Shown here in pieces: positions 31,420-39,141 of a stretch of 39,141 nt of DNA (position 1 is its first letter; each line of letters begins with the position of its first letter). The DNA lies in NCBI GenBank assembly GCA_001644445.1, contig LSTE01000082.1, positions 1-39,141 on the forward strand, read 5' to 3'. Origin of the DNA: Gammaproteobacteria bacterium SCGC AG-212-F23. Lineage in GTDB: Bacteria > Pseudomonadota > Gammaproteobacteria > DSM-16500. The position numbers and the translations under genes are program-made. The notes beneath the pieces are model-generated. The model had not been told where the DNA came from. It saw nothing but the letters and a program-made list of their open reading frames with translations, and did not search any database.

Positions 31420-33078
31420 TTACTCACTGTCCTTAGAATCAAAGACTACTTTATTATTTAATTTTAATACACCCTGCTCTTGGGTGAGGATGGCTGTATA
31501 GTCATTATGGTCTTGGGTGATGTAATTGTTTTTTAGCCATTGCTTGAGCTGGGTACGTAGTTCTTTTTCTTTTGTCGCATGGAAATGATTGATGATGGTT
31601 TCTATTTCATTTAATTTTTGGTTGAGATAAGCATATTGAGAAACCAATAAATAGGTCATTGGCAGAGTCAGTTCATTTTGTAAAAATAAATTTCTCACAT
31701 AAATAGAATATCGCTCTAACGAAGCATTATCTGTTTGTAATGCAATTAATGCTTCCGCGGTCGCTTTTGAAATTGCCCCACTTTCCTCTAATGACGAGAC
31801 AATCAAAAGATTGTGTCGCGAACTAAAGTCAGCCGCTTGCTCAGCAGCAACAACCCTGTGAAGCTCTAATGAGGAAATTTGAAATAATAATGGCGTGCGA
31901 GCTGCATGATAAATAACTGTATCGACTAGCTCTTTTGAAATTTTTAAAAATAAATTTACATTAGCACCCTCTAATAAATCCAGCAATTCTTCTGCTTGTA
32001 TAAAATTTTTTTCTGGCCAACGAATTTTACCATACAAGTAAAAATTTCCTTGTGGAGTAACCACACTTAACGTGTCAAAAACTAATTCTGCACCGGGAGA
32101 AACCACTTTGGGCAGCAGCAATAATATTTTTTGTCGAAACTGTGATTGATACAATTCCCCTACTAAAATAATTTTTTTCAGTAGCGCAAAAAATTCATCT
32201 GCTGTTTTCGCATTAAATCCTGTTAAATGTATTTTAAGATTAATAGGGCCTATTGATTGCTCGCCCATCTTAATGCTTTTAATTAACAACGACCTATCGC
32301 CATACAAACCGTCTGATGATAAATTGGTATTGATATCCAAATAACAATCCGAAAAAATAATATTTTCATTAGAATTATTCCTATAAATAATCTCAGGCAC
32401 ATGTAACAATATCTTACCCAACCACAAGTTATCCATGGCCGAATAAAGTGAAAATTTTGTATCAAATGAGTGCAACATAAATGCTGTGCCTGCTGATCGG
32501 TAATAAAACTTATCTGAAAGAATTTTACCAACAAGCTTGTTTTTATTATCACTGATGCGATAAGAGAGCTTTAAACCATTATCAAATGCTAATTGCGTAT
32601 CAGACTTTATTAATGATAATTGATTAAACCGAACAACATTTAAATTTTCTCCGAAAAAATTTATTTCCTGTTCGTAAATGAAATCATTAGTGTGGAATAC
32701 AGTATTGGCTAGCGCCTGCAGTTGAATTCTATTTTGAATTAGTGCAACACCAAGCAAATAATGCGGATCACGGCGGAGAAACAACCACGGTCCATGAAAA
32801 ATTTTTTGTTGTACAGAAAATATAGGAGAATCGCCATTAGTAGATAGCGACAGACTTTTCCAAAAAGTTAGAAAATCAGGATTAAGTATTTTAACCTGTA
32901 GCCGCACATCGGAATAAAACCAGTGACGTTGGTATTTTTCAACTTTGACACTCACCTGTGTCATTGTAACCAACGAATGTCGGTAATACGCTTTAATCCA
33001 AAGACCAAATAACCCGGGCAATACCGTCACCAACAAAATGATTCCTAAAAGTCCAGCCAGCACTTTCCGCACTTTCAT
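31420..33078 (-). CDS. YdgA-like DUF945 family protein
   Basis: A 552-aa protein of the DUF945/YdgA type. An N-terminal membrane helix (about 7-29, VLAGLLGIILLVTVLPGLFGLWI) anchors a long, mostly beta, extracytoplasmic domain. The segment SVKVEKYQRHWFYSDVRLQVKI matches the family's VxxYxRGWxxSxA beginning. YdgA-type proteins are dispensable inner-membrane or periplasmic proteins of unknown role. The gene overlaps the recJ stop by 4 bp (ATGA) and is the last of a three-gene operon. A strong AAGGACAATTC precedes the start. Confidence 0.8.
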   Translation of the reverse strand: MKVRKVLAGLLGIILLVTVLPGLFGLWIKAYYRHSLVTMTQVSVKVEKYQRHWFYSDVRLQVKILNPDFLTFWKSLSLSTNGDSPIFSVQQKIFHGPWLFLRRDPHYLLGVALIQNRIQLQALANTVFHTNDFIYEQEINFFGENLNVVRFNQLSLIKSDTQLAFDNGLKLSYRISDNKNKLVGKILSDKFYYRSAGTAFMLHSFDTKFSLYSAMDNLWLGKILLHVPEIIYRNNSNENIIFSDCYLDINTNLSSDGLYGDRSLLIKSIKMGEQSIGPINLKIHLTGFNAKTADEFFALLKKIILVGELYQSQFRQKILLLLPKVVSPGAELVFDTLSVVTPQGNFYLYGKIRWPEKNFIQAEELLDLLEGANVNLFLKISKELVDTVIYHAARTPLLFQISSLELHRVVAAEQAADFSSRHNLLIVSSLEESGAISKATAEALIALQTDNASLERYSIYVRNLFLQNELTLPMTYLLVSQYAYLNQKLNEIETIINHFHATKEKELRTQLKQWLKNNYITQDHNDYTAILTQEQGVLKLNNKVVFDSKDSE

Positions 33079-34814
33079 GAATTGTCCTTGCTTTCCATGT
33101 ATTCTACGATCATTTGTAAGCTACGCTTCCCGCGATACTCATTGATATCCATGCGATAAGCAACATTAACATCATGACAACGATAATTAGGCCATTGATT
33201 TAAATCCACATTGAATGCAATAGCATCAATTGTCTTGCCTTCTTTGGACAATAACATTTTCAAATGCTTGCTGCCAACCAGGCGCTGATCGATAATAGTA
33301 AACACACCATCGAACAAAGGCTCAGGAAATGCTTGTCCCCAAGGGCCTGCTTCACGTAATTTTTCTGCGATTTCTAAACTTAACTCATTGCTTGCTAACT
33401 CACCATCAGTCATCAATTTATGACTTAAATCTTCTTCACGAATTTTTTGTGATACTACTGCATTGAATATTTCTGAAAATTTTTCAAAATATTCGCGTTT
33501 CAAAGTAAGACCTGCGGCCATGGCATGACCACCAAATTTTTCAATCATCTGAGGATGCTGTGTTGCGATACTAGCTAGTGCATCACGAATATGAAAGCCT
33601 GGAATAGAACGCGCGGAACCTTTGATTTCAACATCATTCGCCGCTCGTGCAAAAGCAATGACTGGACGATGCAAACGATCTTTGATACGAGCAGCAACAA
33701 TACCTATCACACCTTGGTGCCAGGTTTCATCAAAAAGACATACACCGTGCGGTAATGTTTTTTGTTGGTTCGGTTTAAATTTTTCTAATACCGTCATTGC
33801 TGACTCTTGCATATCTTGTTCGATGATGCGACGTTCATCATTTAGCTGATTCAATGTTGTTGCCATTGCTCTGGCTTTTGCATGATCATCGCAAAGCAAA
33901 CATTCTATCCCCAACGACATATCATCCAAACGACCCGCTGCATTTAAACGCGGCGCCACAATAAATCCTAAATCACTGGCCACTATTTTACGATGATCGC
34001 GATTAGCTATTGCAAATAATGCTTTAATGCCTGGTATACATTGACCTGCACGTATACGGCGCAAGCCTTGATGCACCATGATACGATTATTGTAATCCAG
34101 TGGCACTACATCTGCGACTGTGCCTAATGCCACAATATCCAATAATTTTGACATATTAGGTTCAGGAATATTATTCACAGAAAACCATTGCGTTTCTGTT
34201 AAATGTCTACGTAACGCTAACATCACATAAAAAATAACACCTACGCCTGCCATATTTTTACTGGGAAAAAAATCACCGTGTTGATTAGGATTCACAATAA
34301 CGTCAGCAGGAGGTAATGTTTCTGCTGGCAAGTGATGGTCAGTAATAATAACAGTGATATTATTTTCTTTTGCAGCTATCACACCTGCGTGGTTTGCAAT
34401 ACCGTTATCGACAGTAATAATAACATCCGGATTAAATTCTTTTATTGCAACTGCAACTAACTCCGGTGTTAAACCGTAACCAAATGCAAAACGATTGGGC
34501 ACTAAATAATGAATATGTTGTGCACCAAAACTTTTTAGTGCACGGATAGCGACTGCCGTACTGGTTGCGCCATCGGCATCGAAATCGCCTACGATTAGCA
34601 TTTTTTTTTGGTGTGACAATGCTGCCACGAGATATTGCACTGCTTTTTCGATACCTAATAAATTATGATAGGGTAATAATTTTTCGAGTGCATGATCCAA
34701 CTCGGTGACAGATGTTATACCACGTGCTTGATAAATGCGTTGTAAAATAGGATGAAGTGAATGATCGATGGATGCTATTTCTTTTAACTCGCGGCGTATG
34801 ATTTTTTTTTTCAC
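33075..34814 (-). CDS. recJ: Single-stranded-DNA-specific exonuclease RecJ
   Basis: A 579-aa RecJ, a 5'-3' ssDNA exonuclease used in RecF-pathway recombination and mismatch repair. DHH-family motifs: motif I LIVGDFDADGATSTA, motif II VDNGIA, motif III ITDHHLPAE, then ADVIVNPNQ and GVGVIFYV. The DHHA1 part has KGSARSIPGFHIRDAL and the signature FGGHAMAAGLTL, then an OB fold. Length is typical (E. coli 577 aa). The start is a GTG at 34814 that overlaps the upstream stop codon (GTGA). It is coupled to a small membrane protein upstream and the DUF945 gene downstream. Confidence 0.96.
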   Translation of the reverse strand: MKKKIIRRELKEIASIDHSLHPILQRIYQARGITSVTELDHALEKLLPYHNLLGIEKAVQYLVAALSHQKKMLIVGDFDADGATSTAVAIRALKSFGAQHIHYLVPNRFAFGYGLTPELVAVAIKEFNPDVIITVDNGIANHAGVIAAKENNITVIITDHHLPAETLPPADVIVNPNQHGDFFPSKNMAGVGVIFYVMLALRRHLTETQWFSVNNIPEPNMSKLLDIVALGTVADVVPLDYNNRIMVHQGLRRIRAGQCIPGIKALFAIANRDHRKIVASDLGFIVAPRLNAAGRLDDMSLGIECLLCDDHAKARAMATTLNQLNDERRIIEQDMQESAMTVLEKFKPNQQKTLPHGVCLFDETWHQGVIGIVAARIKDRLHRPVIAFARAANDVEIKGSARSIPGFHIRDALASIATQHPQMIEKFGGHAMAAGLTLKREYFEKFSEIFNAVVSQKIREEDLSHKLMTDGELASNELSLEIAEKLREAGPWGQAFPEPLFDGVFTIIDQRLVGSKHLKMLLSKEGKTIDAIAFNVDLNQWPNYRCHDVNVAYRMDINEYRGKRSLQMIVEYMESKDNS

Positions 34815-35059
34815 CTGGCTATCCTTTTGTTATAACGGTTTACTGCTAGCACACCCCAGATACAGGTGACAAGCCACATCATAACAATAGGCACCATGTA
34901 TTTACTACAAACCACGATAAAGCCCAAGGCAATCATGACAATCCCGCCCAGCGAGGATGCATACAGCAATCCTACAGGTCCCAAAAAAACGCAGAACAAT
35001 AATGCGCCAGCGACGCTTTTGAGGGGCAAAGTGATTTTTTGCTCTGGCTGTATATCCAT
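34811..35059 (-). CDS. Small membrane protein
   Basis: An 82-aa protein with two long hydrophobic stretches (about 17-50, LLFCVFLGPVGLLYASSLGG plus a following helix, and 52-72, VPIVMMWLVTCIWGVLAV) and a basic C-terminus (NRYNKRIAR). The start ATG at 35059 follows AGGAG. Short proteins of this form, with GPVGLLYAS, occur near recJ in gamma- and betaproteobacteria, but I know of no function. It overlaps the recJ start by 4 bp. Confidence 0.7.
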   Translation of the reverse strand: MDIQPEQKITLPLKSVAGALLFCVFLGPVGLLYASSLGGIVMIALGFIVVCSKYMVPIVMMWLVTCIWGVLAVNRYNKRIAR

Positions 35060-35120
35060 TATCAAGTGCTCCTGAGGCTGATACAATAGAGTATACTGAA
35101 TCATCACAGGAATTAAAATA

Positions 35121-35492
35121 ATGAATCTTACCCTAGACGAAAACCGCGCAGAGTATCATATTTTCTCCTACGCCCCAGGAAAAGTGCAAGTCAATGAACA
35201 ATTTTTTACAAACAGTATTATCATTGCCCCCGATCAATTAATCGAAAATTGGCAACCTCAGAATTTCAATGAATTAAAACGTGAACATTTACTGCAAGTA
35301 TTGCCCTTAAAACCTGATGTTTTACTGATAGGAACAGGTGCTGTACAACAATTTCCCCCACTTGCGCTATATGGTGATCTACTCAATCAAGGCATTGGCG
35401 TTGAAGTCATGGACTCAGCAGCCGCTTGCCGTACCTTCAATATTTTGACGGCAGAAGACAGGCGCGTAGTAGTCGCTTTATTGATTAATTAA
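35121..35492 (+). CDS. Mth938-domain (DUF498) protein
   Basis: A 123-aa protein of the Mth938/NDUFAF3-like family. Visible are the F-x-x-S-I-I-I-A-P strand, the PDVLLIGTGAVQQFPPL loop, and GIGVEVMDSAAACRTFNILTAEDRRVVVALL, the family signature. In mitochondria the homologue takes part in complex I assembly; the bacterial role is not established. The start at 35121 has AGGAATT upstream. It is divergent from the small membrane-protein gene (61-bp gap) and overlaps the 3' end of the convergent transporter gene by 8 bp. Confidence 0.9.
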   Translation: MNLTLDENRAEYHIFSYAPGKVQVNEQFFTNSIIIAPDQLIENWQPQNFNELKREHLLQVLPLKPDVLLIGTGAVQQFPPLALYGDLLNQGIGVEVMDSAAACRTFNILTAEDRRVVVALLIN

Positions 35493-36744
35493 GCTTTGCA
35501 AAAATCTTTGCTAACGTCACGCGATTTTCTTTCACTTTGACGATTTCAATCGGATAATCCGCAATTTTTATACAAACACCTGAGCGAGGAATTGCCTCAA
35601 GGTATTCTGTGATTAACCCATTTAAAGTACGTGGACCTTCCACTGGTAATGCATGATGTGCTAAACGATTATACTCTCGCACTGCCATAGCACCATCAAC
35701 AAGATAACTATTATCGGCTTGTTTTTCTAAGACATATCCTTCTGAAACATTAGTAGTGAACTCGCCTACGATTTCTTCCAAAATATCTTCTACTGTAATC
35801 ACCCCCAACACTTCGCCGTATTCGTCTACAATGATCGCCATGCGTTTACGTTGTTGTTGAAAATGATTTAACTGCAGGTTTAAAGTTGTTCCCTCGGGAA
35901 CAAAATAGGGTTCATGTAAAATATCACGCACAAATTCGTTATCGATTTTTTTTGAGGAAACTAAAGCATGAGTCACATCACGTACATGCAGCAAACCTAG
36001 CATCTGGTTTAGCTGCCCGCGGTATACAGGCAACCAGTCATATTCTGTCGTGGCAATTTGCTGTTGGATTTTTTCCCATTCTTGATCAAGATCAAGACCA
36101 ATCACTTGGTGGGCGGGAATCATCACATCTTCGACAGCAATTTTATTGAGATCTAAAATACCCAACAACATATTTTGATACTGATGAGAAATGCGCCCTG
36201 CGGTTTCATAAACCATACTGCGTAACTCTTCATGACCAATCGGTTCTGCTTTCTGCCCTAAAACATGCACGCCAAAAAGCCGTAGTACGGCATTTGACAT
36301 GGCATTGATCAACCATACTAGGGGATAAAATATTTTTAGTAAAAAATAAACTGGCCAAACAAATAATTTTGCGATACCATCCGCGTGTAAAGCAGCCAGT
36401 GTTTTTGGTGCAACCTCGGCAAACACTAGAATAACAACAGTTAGCACTAATGTTGTTAATATGACTCCCCTCTCCCCCCACACAGAAATAGCAATGACTG
36501 TTGCAATTGCAGATGCCAAAATATTTGCTAGACTGTTGCCTATCAAAACCATTCCCAACAAGCGATCCGGTCTTTTTAATAATTTTAAGATTAAAATGGC
36601 TGATTTTTTGTTCATCCGTGCTTTGTGGCGCAATTTATAACGATTGACTGCCATGAGGGCCGTCTCCGCCGCTGAAAAAAATGCCGACAGAAACACCAGA
36701 ACCACTAATATGCTGCTGAAAACAATCAGATGAATATGACTCAA
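35485..36744 (-). CDS. CNNM/CorC (HlyC) family transporter-like protein
   Basis: A 419-aa member of the YfjD/CorB group. The N-terminal CNNM domain (about 1-175) has four hydrophobic segments and the conserved SAFFSAAETALMAVNRYKLR and IGNSLANILASAIATV motifs. A CBS pair (about 195-330) includes VMIPAHQVIGLD and IVDEYGEVLGVITVEDILEEIVGE, and the CorC_HlyC domain forms the C-terminus. Members take part in Mg2+/Co2+ efflux or resistance. The start is a TTG at 36744 preceded by AAGGA at the right spacing. The neighbourhood with ffh matches E. coli, where yfjD and ypjD lie next to ffh; no ypjD is found here, and an orphan gene takes its place. Confidence 0.93.
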   Translation of the reverse strand: MSHIHLIVFSSILVVLVFLSAFFSAAETALMAVNRYKLRHKARMNKKSAILILKLLKRPDRLLGMVLIGNSLANILASAIATVIAISVWGERGVILTTLVLTVVILVFAEVAPKTLAALHADGIAKLFVWPVYFLLKIFYPLVWLINAMSNAVLRLFGVHVLGQKAEPIGHEELRSMVYETAGRISHQYQNMLLGILDLNKIAVEDVMIPAHQVIGLDLDQEWEKIQQQIATTEYDWLPVYRGQLNQMLGLLHVRDVTHALVSSKKIDNEFVRDILHEPYFVPEGTTLNLQLNHFQQQRKRMAIIVDEYGEVLGVITVEDILEEIVGEFTTNVSEGYVLEKQADNSYLVDGAMAVREYNRLAHHALPVEGPRTLNGLITEYLEAIPRSGVCIKIADYPIEIVKVKENRVTLAKIFAKLN

Positions 36745-36818
36745 AGGATGTCCTTCTTAATAATTCCTTAACAATTTATCTGATATTCTTACACGGCGCA
36801 AATGCATTGGAGAGAGAA

Positions 36819-38309
36819 ATGCCAGAAACAACTTCGAGAACAATTTTAACTAAATTAGGATTAAAAACTAAGACGGGTACCGTACTTGCTACCACGGGAA
36901 CAGTGTGTGATGCTATCCAATTTGACTTCGGCCTGCAACACGGAAGGATTTTACGTATTATCCCTGTTAATCGCGCCACGAAATATGTGTTTACTATCGT
37001 TTATGGTGCTGCTGATTTCGTCATATATGGCAAGCAAATAGATAATAGTACAGTTAAGTCCCTAGAATGCATTAAAAAACGCTCTTTCCCTAAAGATTGG
37101 GCACCAGAATCCGCTGTAGGTAAATATATGACACTCACTATTTACATAGTGGGTGGTAATTTGATTGCTTTTGTTGATGGAATGACAACACTTTATTTTA
37201 TTAGAGAATTGAGTGAGAAAGACTTCAACGATTGGACGGTAGAATGGCTCGCCATTCCTCTTGTCATTAGCGCCTACGGCGGCACCCTCGTAGGAGAAGC
37301 TTGGTCCACTTTGGAATTGACCTGTAGACTTGTCTTAGGTAAATGGGACCAATCGGATGAAGGCCTTAATGACGAAGAAAAAATAGAATTGGCAAGAAGA
37401 AAACACGACATTAATACATATCCAAACCGTTATCTATTAGCTAGCTCCCTCAGCGCTCTCATCAATACACTTGTTGCAACTGACATGACTTTTATTGTTT
37501 GTGTCGCTCTATCTGAACCTGGATTTTTACCATTACCTCTTGTTGTTATACTTTCCGTATTACGCGGTATTTGTGATTTAGGATTTAATTTTCAGCAAAC
37601 AAGAGAAGCCATTTTTTCCTTTTTAAAAAATGTTCCAGAATATTTGTTAAAAAAACTTGCATCATTGTTAGCCGTTGTAGGCGCAGGCCTTATCTTAGGT
37701 GGCGCTGTCCAGTATCACGTGAATGACCAAACTTTAAATGATCCTGAATCTCCTCCACCGCTAAATCTACCTGATGAATTAAAGGAAACATTCAACTATG
37801 GACTGGCTCTACGCATGACGATTCTTTGTTCATACCGATTGTTTCTACCCTTAATGAAAATGGGCTATGATGCAATATGTGGACGAAGTGATACGTCTTA
37901 TGTCATCACTACGTCAATGCCTACGCCACCCTTAACCACAGATACAGTTCAGCCTACGAGTACCCCACAAAATACAACTGCAAAACTACCACCCCCTACG
38001 CTTTCAACTCCACCAGAAACAACTACAAATACGACAGAAAACACAACAGCCACCAATACTCAAAAGCTACCGCCACCTACGCTTTCAGACCATCCTGCAA
38101 CAACAACCTATGCAGAAGTAGAAAAAACTTCAACTTCATGCTGTAGTTCTATGTTTAATAATATTTATAATTTCTTTTGTTGCCGGAAACAACCACGTAT
38201 ACCTAATGTATATAGAGAAGAATTCGGCAAAAACAATACGCCTAACACACCCAATATTAATCAATTGAGAGCACCGCTCTTAGCAACACCATCGCAAGAC
38301 AGCAGGTAA
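36819..38309 (+). CDS. Multi-pass orphan protein with Thr/Pro-rich tail
   Basis: A 496-aa protein that I do not recognise. The start ATG at 36819 follows GGAGAGAG; an in-frame TTG at 36807 would overlap that site. About six hydrophobic segments lie between residues 95 and 360 (for example YMTLTIYIVGGNLIAFV, LAIPLVISAYGGTLVG, LASLLAVVGAGLILGGAV). From about 375 the chain is Thr/Pro-rich with two near-identical KLPPPTLS units separated by a TTTNTTENTTATNT stretch, then a Cys cluster (TSCCSSMFNNIYNFFCC, then RK) and a tail with RAPLLATP. The Cys cluster beside basic residues could be an S-acylation site and the APLL a dileucine sorting signal if delivered into a eukaryotic host. It sits between the transporter gene and ffh, normally a conserved spot. 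Effector function is inference. Confidence 0.65.
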   Translation: MPETTSRTILTKLGLKTKTGTVLATTGTVCDAIQFDFGLQHGRILRIIPVNRATKYVFTIVYGAADFVIYGKQIDNSTVKSLECIKKRSFPKDWAPESAVGKYMTLTIYIVGGNLIAFVDGMTTLYFIRELSEKDFNDWTVEWLAIPLVISAYGGTLVGEAWSTLELTCRLVLGKWDQSDEGLNDEEKIELARRKHDINTYPNRYLLASSLSALINTLVATDMTFIVCVALSEPGFLPLPLVVILSVLRGICDLGFNFQQTREAIFSFLKNVPEYLLKKLASLLAVVGAGLILGGAVQYHVNDQTLNDPESPPPLNLPDELKETFNYGLALRMTILCSYRLFLPLMKMGYDAICGRSDTSYVITTSMPTPPLTTDTVQPTSTPQNTTAKLPPPTLSTPPETTTNTTENTTATNTQKLPPPTLSDHPATTTYAEVEKTSTSCCSSMFNNIYNFFCCRKQPRIPNVYREEFGKNNTPNTPNINQLRAPLLATPSQDSR

Positions 38310-38359
38310 TAATTCGTATATACTCTGCCGCTTTAGAAGGGCTTTACTAGGTGTGAATC

Positions 38360-39141
38360 ATGTTTACCAATCTTTCCGAACGATTAACCAAAGTATTGAG
38401 AGACTTAAGCGGCCGTGGCCGCTTAACCGCTGAAAATATCGAAGATACTTTACGCGATATTCGCATGGCTTTATTGGAAGCAGATGTTGCATTACCTGTA
38501 GTCAAATCGTTTCTACAACATATTCACGAAAAAGCTGTTGGCGTAGAGATTATGGAAAGCCTGACACCCGGTCAGGCATTAATTAAATTAGTCCATGATG
38601 AATTGATTGTCCTCATGGGCGTAGAATGCGATACCTTAAACTTGCAAGCACAACCACCGGTTGTGGTTTTAATGGCTGGTTTACAAGGCTCTGGCAAAAC
38701 CACTACCGTTGCCAAACTTGCACGTTGGTTACAGCAATCACAACACAAATCTGTCATGGTCACTAGCACAGATATTTATCGCCCTGCTGCTATCACCCAA
38801 TTAGAAACACTGGCAAAACAATTAGGTGTAGATTTTTTTCCCAGCGAAACCCAGCAAAACCCAGTGGATATTGTAAGAAATGCTATTCAAGCAGCCAAAT
38901 CTAAACTCAGTGATGTGCTTTTAATCGACACCGCCGGACGCTTACATATTGACGATGAAATGATGGCTGAAATCAAACGATTACATGCTGAAGCTCATCC
39001 AACAGAAACACTTTTTGTTGTCGATAGTATGACAGGCCAAGATGCAGCAAAAACAGCTGAAGCTTTCGACAAAGCCCTGCCACTCACTGGTATTATCCTT
39101 ACTAAAACTGACGGTGATGCCCGCGGTGGTGCTGCGCTTTC
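38360..39141 (+). CDS. ffh: Signal recognition particle protein Ffh (3' truncated by window edge)
   Basis: The N and G domains of Ffh/SRP54, the GTPase that targets membrane proteins to FtsY and the translocon. The N domain (about 1-85) includes DTLRDIRMALLEADVALPVV. The G domain has the P-loop GLQGSGKTT (about 107-115), DIYRPAAITQL, the G3 DTAGRLHIDDEMM (about 190) and the TKTDGDARGGAA motif, where the window ends. The methionine-rich M domain that binds 4.5S RNA is outside. The ATG at 38360 follows AGGTG. It is transcribed in the same direction as the orphan gene, with a 50-bp gap. Confidence 0.97.
   Translation, partial: MFTNLSERLTKVLRDLSGRGRLTAENIEDTLRDIRMALLEADVALPVVKSFLQHIHEKAVGVEIMESLTPGQALIKLVHDELIVLMGVECDTLNLQAQPPVVVLMAGLQGSGKTTTVAKLARWLQQSQHKSVMVTSTDIYRPAAITQLETLAKQLGVDFFPSETQQNPVDIVRNAIQAAKSKLSDVLLIDTAGRLHIDDEMMAEIKRLHAEAHPTETLFVVDSMTGQDAAKTAEAFDKALPLTGIILTKTDGDARGGAAL

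Overview
This window is about 39 kb of AT-rich chromosome from a gammaproteobacterium. The heat-shock cluster hrcA-grpE-dnaK-dnaJ with divergent nadK-recN, together with sspA-sspB, rlmE-ftsH-glmM, greA and a CNNM/CorC transporter beside ffh, are all gammaproteobacterial arrangements. Moderate genome erosion, abundant palindromic intergenic repeats, and orphan membrane or Pro/Thr-rich proteins suggest a host-associated member of the Legionellales (Coxiella/Rickettsiella/Berkiella-like). That placement is inference, since no rRNA is present.

Layout. Positions 1-2.3 kb hold the 3' part of gmd (GDP-mannose 4,6-dehydratase), a composite inverted-repeat element and an unknown exported Cys-rich protein. 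Positions 2.3-4.4 kb hold sspB, sspA, rpsI and rplM on the minus strand, with a tRNA-like 3' fragment between sspA and rpsI. Positions 4.5-5.4 kb hold a 216-bp hairpin-forming element, a divergent HU-like protein gene and its terminator. Positions 5.4-15.2 kb are a long minus-strand housekeeping block: glmM, ftsH, rlmE, greA, dnaJ, dnaK, grpE and hrcA. A sigma32-type promoter for dnaK lies over the end of grpE, and grpE itself carries a homopolymer frameshift. Positions 15.3-17.9 kb hold nadK-recN.

Positions 18-20.7 kb hold an orphan protein, a receiver-domain protein with a long Ser/Thr/Pro-rich tail, and an outer-membrane beta-barrel. Positions 20.7-24.6 kb hold a second copy of the composite inverted-repeat element, a dus gene split by a poly-A frameshift, an AbiEi/AbiEii toxin-antitoxin pair and a patatin-like lipoprotein. 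A tRNA-Thr(CGU) at 24.9 kb is followed by a small accessory region (25-30 kb): two membrane/exported protein pairs, an XRE regulator, a RhuM-Fic/Doc protein, and a SleB-type cell-wall hydrolase overlapping an exported Cys-rich protein. Positions 30-31.4 kb hold a LysR regulator divergent from an exported RidA-like protein, with a clear palindromic operator. The rest returns to core genes (DUF945, recJ, a small membrane protein, a Mth938-domain protein, a CorC/CNNM transporter), then a 496-aa multi-pass orphan with a Thr/Pro-rich tail, and the 5' part of ffh.

The main points of interest are two single-A frameshifts (grpE and dus) that restore canonical proteins when one A is removed; at least four families of palindromic repeats, including a pair of about 230-bp elements with about 43-bp terminal inverted repeats; a hydrolase/exported-protein pair that looks like an effector/immunity unit; and several orphan proteins with effector-like composition. 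I did not find a convincing, wholly new multi-gene system. The best candidates are the hydrolase pair and the tRNA-flanked accessory region.
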